Assembly: GCF_041432775.1 (NCBI RefSeq) | Contig: NZ_JAPWAG010000045.1 | Coordinates: 1 to 8,336 of the forward strand | From: Pauljensenia sp902373545 | GTDB taxonomy: Bacteria; Actinomycetota; Actinomycetes; Actinomycetales; Actinomycetaceae | DNA length: 8,336 nucleotides | Direction: 5' to 3' | In this document: positions 5,036-8,336 of the stretch, in pieces | How the letters are laid out: each line of letters opens with the position of its first letter | Numbering within the stretch: position 1 is the first letter of the stretch | Position numbers and translations under genes: made by a program | The notes under the pieces: generated by a model | The model's database searches: none | What the model saw: only the letters and a program-made list of their open reading frames with translations | Told to the model about the DNA's origin: nothing

Positions 5036-5725
5036 ATGAAGAAAATCCTGATCATCGCAAGCTGCCTAGTCGTCGCATCCCTTTCCTTCCTCGCGGCGTG
5101 TGACACGCACGAAAAGAAGGGCAACCATGAGGTTCTGGATGAGAAGCCTGTCGTGTACGTCTACCCGGAGGAGGAACAGGGCCTGACGATGACCATCGAC
5201 GTCAAGGGCACACTCGACATGGTGTACCCCGCCCCGGAGCGTCAGGTGCAGACGGAGGAGGGGACCCGGGCCTCGTGGACCATCAGTGCCGCGCCCGATG
5301 GCACGTTGACTGACGCGAGTGGGCGCAGCTACCCGTATGTGTTCTGGGAAGGGCCGGTGAGGCAGGATACGCCGGAGCGGGGCTTCATTGTTGCGCGTGA
5401 GGATGCGGTGCCTTTCCTGGAGGAGAAGCTGGGACAGCTGGGCCTCAGCGACAAGGAGGCGGCCGACTTCATCACCTACTGGGCGCCGCGCATCCGCGCG
5501 AACGACTACACGTTCGTCTCCTTCGACGCCTCCTCCTACGCTCAGCAGGTGACCTATTCGTTTGCGGACGAGGCCGGGGCGCCGGTTGAGCCCGACACCT
5601 TCATTCGGGTGTTCATGACGATCCGTGCGGCGGATGCGAACGAGGAGGTCACGCCTCAGGTCTTCGGGCCCACCCCGACCCGCAGCGGCTTCACGGTCGT
5701 CGAATGGGGAGGAGCCGTCCAGTAG
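5036..5725 (+). CDS. Lipoprotein paralogue 2, unknown function
   Basis: This 229-residue protein has a clear lipoprotein signal: MKK, a hydrophobic core and the lipobox LAAC with Cys22 as the lipidation residue. It should therefore be attached to the outer face of the cytoplasmic membrane. After a short charged linker (23-36) comes the family domain, starting at KPVVYVYPEEEQ (about 37). It keeps all landmarks seen in paralogue 1: YPAPE, DGTLTDASGRSYP, FWEG, GFIVAREDAV, ADFITYWAPRI, FIRVFM and VEWGG. There is no Pro/Ser stalk. Its last third is nearly identical in DNA to paralogue 1, while its promoter and leader match paralogue 3. The ATG at 5036 is chosen over an in-frame upstream ATG at 4979 because only the former starts a signal peptide and follows the ribosome binding region. 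The function is unknown. Confidence 0.87.
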   Translation: MKKILIIASCLVVASLSFLAACDTHEKKGNHEVLDEKPVVYVYPEEEQGLTMTIDVKGTLDMVYPAPERQVQTEEGTRASWTISAAPDGTLTDASGRSYPYVFWEGPVRQDTPERGFIVAREDAVPFLEEKLGQLGLSDKEAADFITYWAPRIRANDYTFVSFDASSYAQQVTYSFADEAGAPVEPDTFIRVFMTIRAADANEEVTPQVFGPTPTRSGFTVVEWGGAVQ

Positions 5726-5765
5726 CTGGAGTGCGCCGTGCGCTGGCCGACCGGGAGGGGCGTCC

Positions 5766-5795
5766 TTGAAAGGCGGGCGGACAACCCCGTACCAT
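5766..5795 (+). promoter_or_regulatory. Promoter of the third paralogue (TTGAAA-18-TACCAT)
   Basis: TTGAAA (5766-5771) and TACCAT (5790-5795) are separated by 18 bp. This matches the promoter at 4933-4962 in both hexamers and in distance to the ATG, with an exact offset of 833 bp. Confidence 0.7.
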
Positions 5796-5822
5796 AGACA
5801 CATGCGCGCGGTCGGATACAAT

Positions 5823-5868
5823 CGCGCCAACGCCCAACGATGGGCGACCCGAGAGAGACAGAGAGGTC
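5823..5868 (+). promoter_or_regulatory. Conserved leader with hairpin, paralogue 3
   Basis: This is the copy of 4990-5035 with one difference near the start codon, where GACGTC becomes GAGGTC. The hairpin is CGCCCA (5831-5836) with TGGGCG (5841-5846). The purine-rich ribosome binding tract follows directly. Confidence 0.6.
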
Positions 5869-6555
5869 ATGAAAAAAGCCCTCATCATCCTCAGCTGCGT
5901 TGTCGTTGCTGGTCTTGCGTTCGCCACCGCTTTCCTCCTGGCGTACGACAGGGAGCAAGGAGTGTCGGAGAAGCCGGTCCTGTACGTCTACTCGCCCCAG
6001 GAACAGCTTGTGACGGTGAGCGTTGACGTTGACGGCGCGATCGACACCGCCTACCCGGCCCCGGACGCCCTGGAGACGACGGATTGGGGAACCCGGGCCT
6101 CGTGGACGGTGACGGCCTCGCCGGACGGAACGCTGACGGATCAGGGTGGCCGTACCTACCCCTCCCTGTTCTGGGACGGGCCTGTGGGCCAGGAATCCCC
6201 CGACGCGGGCTTCGTCGTCGCCCGCGAGGACGCCGTGCCTTTCCTGGAGGAGAAGCTGGCGCTGCTGGGGCTGACCGACAAGGAGGCGGCCGACTTCATC
6301 ACCTACTGGGCGCCGCGCATCCACGCCAACGAGTACACGTTCGTGTCTTTTGATGCGTCCTCGTACACGGCCCACGCCCGCTACAGCTTCACGGACGAGG
6401 CCGGGGCGCCGGTGAAGCCGGACACCTTCATTCGGGTGTTCATGACGATCCGCCAGGCGGAGGTGACCACGCAGGTGCGGGAGCAGGCCTTCGGCCCGAC
6501 GCCCCAGCGCACGGGCCTGGTGGCCGTCGAGTGGGGCGGAACGGAAGAACAATAG
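5869..6555 (+). CDS. Signal-anchored or secreted paralogue 3, unknown function
   Basis: This 228-residue protein has an N-terminal hydrophobic segment (about 4-26) after MKK. It lacks a lipobox: the only cysteine there is C10, in the middle of the hydrophobic core. It may be a signal anchor or a cleaved secreted form. The family domain starts at KPVLYVYSPQEQ (about 35), where the YVYPE of the other copies is changed to YVYSP. The remaining blocks are present: ASPDGTLTDQGGRTYP, LFWDG, GFVVAREDAV, DFITYWAPRI, TFIRVFM and VEWGG. The region after TFIRVFMTIR (QAEVTTQVREQAFGPTPQ) diverges from the other two copies. Its DNA in the middle third is about 96% identical to paralogue 1. It has its own promoter, so the three genes need not form an operon. 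The function is unknown. Confidence 0.87.
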   Translation: MKKALIILSCVVVAGLAFATAFLLAYDREQGVSEKPVLYVYSPQEQLVTVSVDVDGAIDTAYPAPDALETTDWGTRASWTVTASPDGTLTDQGGRTYPSLFWDGPVGQESPDAGFVVAREDAVPFLEEKLALLGLTDKEAADFITYWAPRIHANEYTFVSFDASSYTAHARYSFTDEAGAPVKPDTFIRVFMTIRQAEVTTQVREQAFGPTPQRTGLVAVEWGGTEEQ

Positions 6556-6616
6556 TCTCATCTCTGACCGCGCGGGCGAGCAAAAGTGCGTGCCACGCGC
6601 CACAATGGAACAAAGT

Positions 6617-6637
6617 GTGGTGAGATGGTGTCACCAC
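6617..6637 (+). promoter_or_regulatory. Hairpin just upstream of the ribosome binding site
   Basis: GTGGTGA (6617-6623) pairs with TCACCAC (6631-6637) around a 7-base loop. A competing 5-bp stem, TGGTG/CACCA, exists at 6626-6636. It ends 4 bases before AGGAAGG (6642-6648). There is no U-tract, so it is more likely a leader structure or an operator than a terminator for the preceding gene. Confidence 0.4.
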
Positions 6638-6655
6638 GGATAGGAAGGTAGTGAC

Positions 6656-7861
6656 ATGGCCCAGGACTGGACCCGCATTGAAGGCATGATCATCGGCCAC
6701 GAGCTGGATCCCAGCGTCGTCGCGGGCGAGCTGAAGGAACGTTCGATCCTCGCCCAGCTCGAATGGTTCCCCTCCTCGCCGCAGCTGCTCGGCCTGAACG
6801 TCGCGATCGCGGATGATCGCGTCGCTACCGTGCCCGCTGGCTCGACCGAGGTGGTCCCCGGCCCCGCCCCCGCGGACTTGGCCGACGAGCTCGCGGTCCT
6901 CTTCGATGCTGAGGTACGCATTGGCAACGCCAGCGCCGACCACCTGCCGGAGGGGGACTCCCCGCTCGGTAAGGTGTGGCCCTCGGAGGAGGAAGCCGAC
7001 GAGGCCATGGAGGGCACACCCACACGCATCGTCGAGATCGGACGCACCCCCGCGTCGTCGGTGCCGCTGCTGGCGGCCCTTGAGGGCGTCGACCTGGGCG
7101 ACCTGGAGCTGGCTGACGATCACCGCGCGCTCCTCGCGGAGCTGCCCGCCGAGAAGGAGGGCTGGAACTTCGGTGACCTGCCCCTGGTGACCCTGTCCGT
7201 CACGGACGGAGAGTTCCAGGTGTTCCTGGTGACCGACGACCACCTTGAGCACATCGTGTCCCACAACTGGGGCATTGACGCCGCCATCGTCCCCGGCGGC
7301 CACGACAAGGCCCTGGACCTGCCCGGCGAGGTCATCGACCTGGTCGGCGATCGCCTGGACCTGCTGGCCATCGCCAAGGCCGTGCCCGGCGCTGACGCGG
7401 ACGCTCTGTGGGCGTCCGTGGCCACGACCGGCGAAGAATCCGTGTGGAAGGTCGTGCGTGCGCTCGGCCTGCCCGGCTCCGTCGCCGGCTTCCTCCTGGG
7501 CACCACCGCCGCCGAGGACGTCGAGGGCGTCACCGTGCACCTGGCGCGCGGCATCTCCAACGCGATCGGCCGCAGCGTGGACATCATGATGGGCCAGCCC
7601 CAGTCGGTCGTCAAGCCCCTGTGGAACTCCTACGAATCCGTGGCCGTCGAGCGCCCGTGGATCATTCACGCCGCCGTCGCCGCCGAGGCCGTCATCGGTA
7701 CCTCCATGCTGGTGGCCGCCGTGCGCGCACCCGCTCCTCGTTCCGGCTGGCTGCGTTTCGCGGGCATCGTCGGTGGCCTCATGCTCGTCGACTCGATCGC
7801 GGAGCTCTCGCTGGCCAAGCACGTCTCCAAGCGCTTCGCGCGCCGTGCGGGCGAGGCGTAA
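6656..7861 (+). CDS. 401-residue protein with two C-terminal membrane helices, unknown function
   Basis: The start is well supported: AGGAAGG (6642-6648) lies 7 bases before the ATG. The N-terminal part, about 330 residues, is soluble, acidic and rich in Ala/Asp/Glu/Leu, with no signal peptide. Around residues 175-195 it has a beta-rich stretch (DLPLVTLSVTDGEFQVFLV) and later helical segments. Two hydrophobic segments follow near the C-terminus, at about 335-356 and 365-386. They are separated by a short Arg/Pro loop and followed by a basic tail (KHVSKRFARRAGEA). The layout suggests a cytoplasmic domain tethered to the membrane at its C-terminus by a helical hairpin. No catalytic motif or known family was recognised. 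It is separated from paralogue 3 by 100 bp including a hairpin, so it is probably an independent unit. Confidence 0.88.
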   Translation: MAQDWTRIEGMIIGHELDPSVVAGELKERSILAQLEWFPSSPQLLGLNVAIADDRVATVPAGSTEVVPGPAPADLADELAVLFDAEVRIGNASADHLPEGDSPLGKVWPSEEEADEAMEGTPTRIVEIGRTPASSVPLLAALEGVDLGDLELADDHRALLAELPAEKEGWNFGDLPLVTLSVTDGEFQVFLVTDDHLEHIVSHNWGIDAAIVPGGHDKALDLPGEVIDLVGDRLDLLAIAKAVPGADADALWASVATTGEESVWKVVRALGLPGSVAGFLLGTTAAEDVEGVTVHLARGISNAIGRSVDIMMGQPQSVVKPLWNSYESVAVERPWIIHAAVAAEAVIGTSMLVAAVRAPAPRSGWLRFAGIVGGLMLVDSIAELSLAKHVSKRFARRAGEA

Positions 7862-7954
7862 GGACGCCCGGTTCATCTGGACAGTAAACGGGCTCTTCGC
7901 ATGTGAGGGTGTAGGTGTTGTTGGCGGGGTTGGGCGTGTCGTGGCCGGATAGGG

Positions 7955-8009
7955 GTCGAGGTCTTCCGATGATGGGGGTTCCGACACCGTCCATCTGAAA
8001 GACCTCGAC
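7955..8009 (+). promoter_or_regulatory. Hairpin occluding the ISL3 transposase start
   Basis: GTCGAGGTCTT (7955-7965) pairs perfectly with AAGACCTCGAC (7999-8009), an 11-bp stem whose right arm ends at the base before the transposase ATG (8010). The only ribosome-binding-like purines (GAAAG, 7997-8001) fall partly in the stem. It probably limits transposase translation, as known for several IS families. Confidence 0.55.
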
Positions 8010-8273
8010 ATGCCCAGCGCTACCTTTGATCGCCCTGATCTGAGCGCGTTCACGCGCCTGGATGGCTTGGGGTTGGAGGTGACGGGTCAGTGCATGTGGC
8101 CAGACCATGCAGTGTTGGCGTGCCGTATTACTGGTGAGGACCGGTGGTGTCGGCGCTGCGGGTGCCAGGGCGAGGCGCGTGACACGGTGGTCAGGCGCTT
8201 GGCGCACGAGCCCTGCGGGTGGCGTCCCACGATCGTGCACGTGAGCGTGCGCCGCTACCGGTGCCCAGAGTGA
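8010..8273 (+). pseudogene. ISL3-family transposase, N-terminal fragment
   Basis: The 87-residue product begins MPSATFDRPDLSAFTRLDG and contains the N-terminal zinc-finger region of ISL3 transposases. Visible landmarks are WCRRCGCQG (about 50), RDTVVRRLAHEP, GWRPT and RRYRCPE at the end. In intact relatives the last motif continues as CPxCGHVWRQD. Here the codon after CPE is a stop (8271-8273) and the following DNA is the 60-bp inverted repeat instead. Intact ISL3 transposases are roughly 400 or more residues, so the DDE catalytic core is absent at this locus within the window. It is disrupted by insertion or rearrangement at about 8271-8276. Confidence 0.75.
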
Positions 8274-8276
8274 GCT

Positions 8277-8336
8277 GTCCCGGGGATCGTGGACAGTGTC
8301 GTGGGACGACGACCGAACACAGGAGTTCGCCTCGGG
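8277..8336 (-). repeat. 60-bp inverted repeat, right copy
   Basis: This is the reverse complement of 48-107 with 3 mismatches. It begins at GTCCCGGGG directly after the interrupted transposase and runs to the window edge, so its full length is unknown. It marks the breakpoint that destroyed the ISL3 reading frame. Confidence 0.8.

Larger units (their letters stand above)
7891..8273 (+). mobile_element. Left end of an ISL3-family insertion sequence (truncated)
   Basis: The element starts with GGCTCTTCGC at 7891, an ISL3-type terminus and the inverted match of 138-147. It contains a leader hairpin and the first 87 codons of the transposase before homology is lost. It begins 30 bp after the stop of the 401-residue protein. 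Together with the right end at 147 it brackets the window's genes with ISL3 ends in the same orientation. Confidence 0.65.

Noticed and set aside
3898..6603. Three minus-strand open frames (408, 254 and 315 codons) opposite the paralogues
   Set aside because: They resemble each other only because the sense genes are paralogues. They are Arg/Gly/His-rich and cross intergenic regions and promoters.
6440..8053. Minus-strand 537-codon open frame over the 401-residue protein
   Set aside because: It runs through paralogue 3, an intergenic hairpin and the ISL3 end without respecting any boundary. It is typical of antisense frames in GC-rich DNA, and the plus-strand gene has a good ribosome binding site.

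Overview
This window looks like chromosomal DNA of a high-GC actinobacterium. The genes are GC-rich with strong third-position G/C, there are actinobacterial-type ISL3 and IS3 remnants, and the coding style resembles Actinomycetaceae (Actinomyces/Schaalia). That placement is an inference from style, not from a marker gene. The left quarter and the right tip are insertion-sequence and repeat territory; the middle is ordinary coding DNA around a flotillin and a small family of secreted or membrane-anchored proteins.

Layout. Positions 1-147 look like the right end of an ISL3-family element. From 148 to about 850 there is no credible gene, only GC-rich DNA built from degenerate repeated modules. 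At 856-952 lies a striking array: six 11-bp sites at exact 19-bp spacing, three in each orientation, symmetric about position 904. It is followed by a decayed IS3-type transposase tail (996-1165) and a large inverted repeat (1188-1260). A four-helix membrane protein (1418-1837, minus) comes next, then a 509-bp gap with several small repeat systems. A flotillin gene follows (2347-3813, minus). Divergent from it are three tandem plus-strand paralogues (4063-4899, 5036-5725, 5869-6555), each with its own sigma70-like promoter. A 401-residue protein of unknown function with two C-terminal membrane helices follows (6656-7861). An ISL3 left end then starts at 7891, with a transposase truncated after about 87 residues.

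How the parts may work together. The three paralogues share one extracytoplasmic domain but carry three different N-termini: a transmembrane anchor with a Pro/Ser stalk, a lipoprotein signal, and a plain signal-anchor. All three promoters have the form TTGAAA-18 bp-TAnnAT, and the second and third leaders are almost identical. The genes are therefore probably expressed as separate units under similar control, and their DNA shows a patchwork of similarity that suggests exchange between copies. The flotillin would organise membrane patches and is divergently transcribed from this family; any functional link is speculation.

No rRNA, tRNA or CRISPR array was recognised. The best candidates for something undescribed are the symmetric six-site array at 856-952, the recurring AATTRCRTGCGA motif that occurs as inverted pairs in non-coding DNA, and the three-paralogue surface protein cluster.
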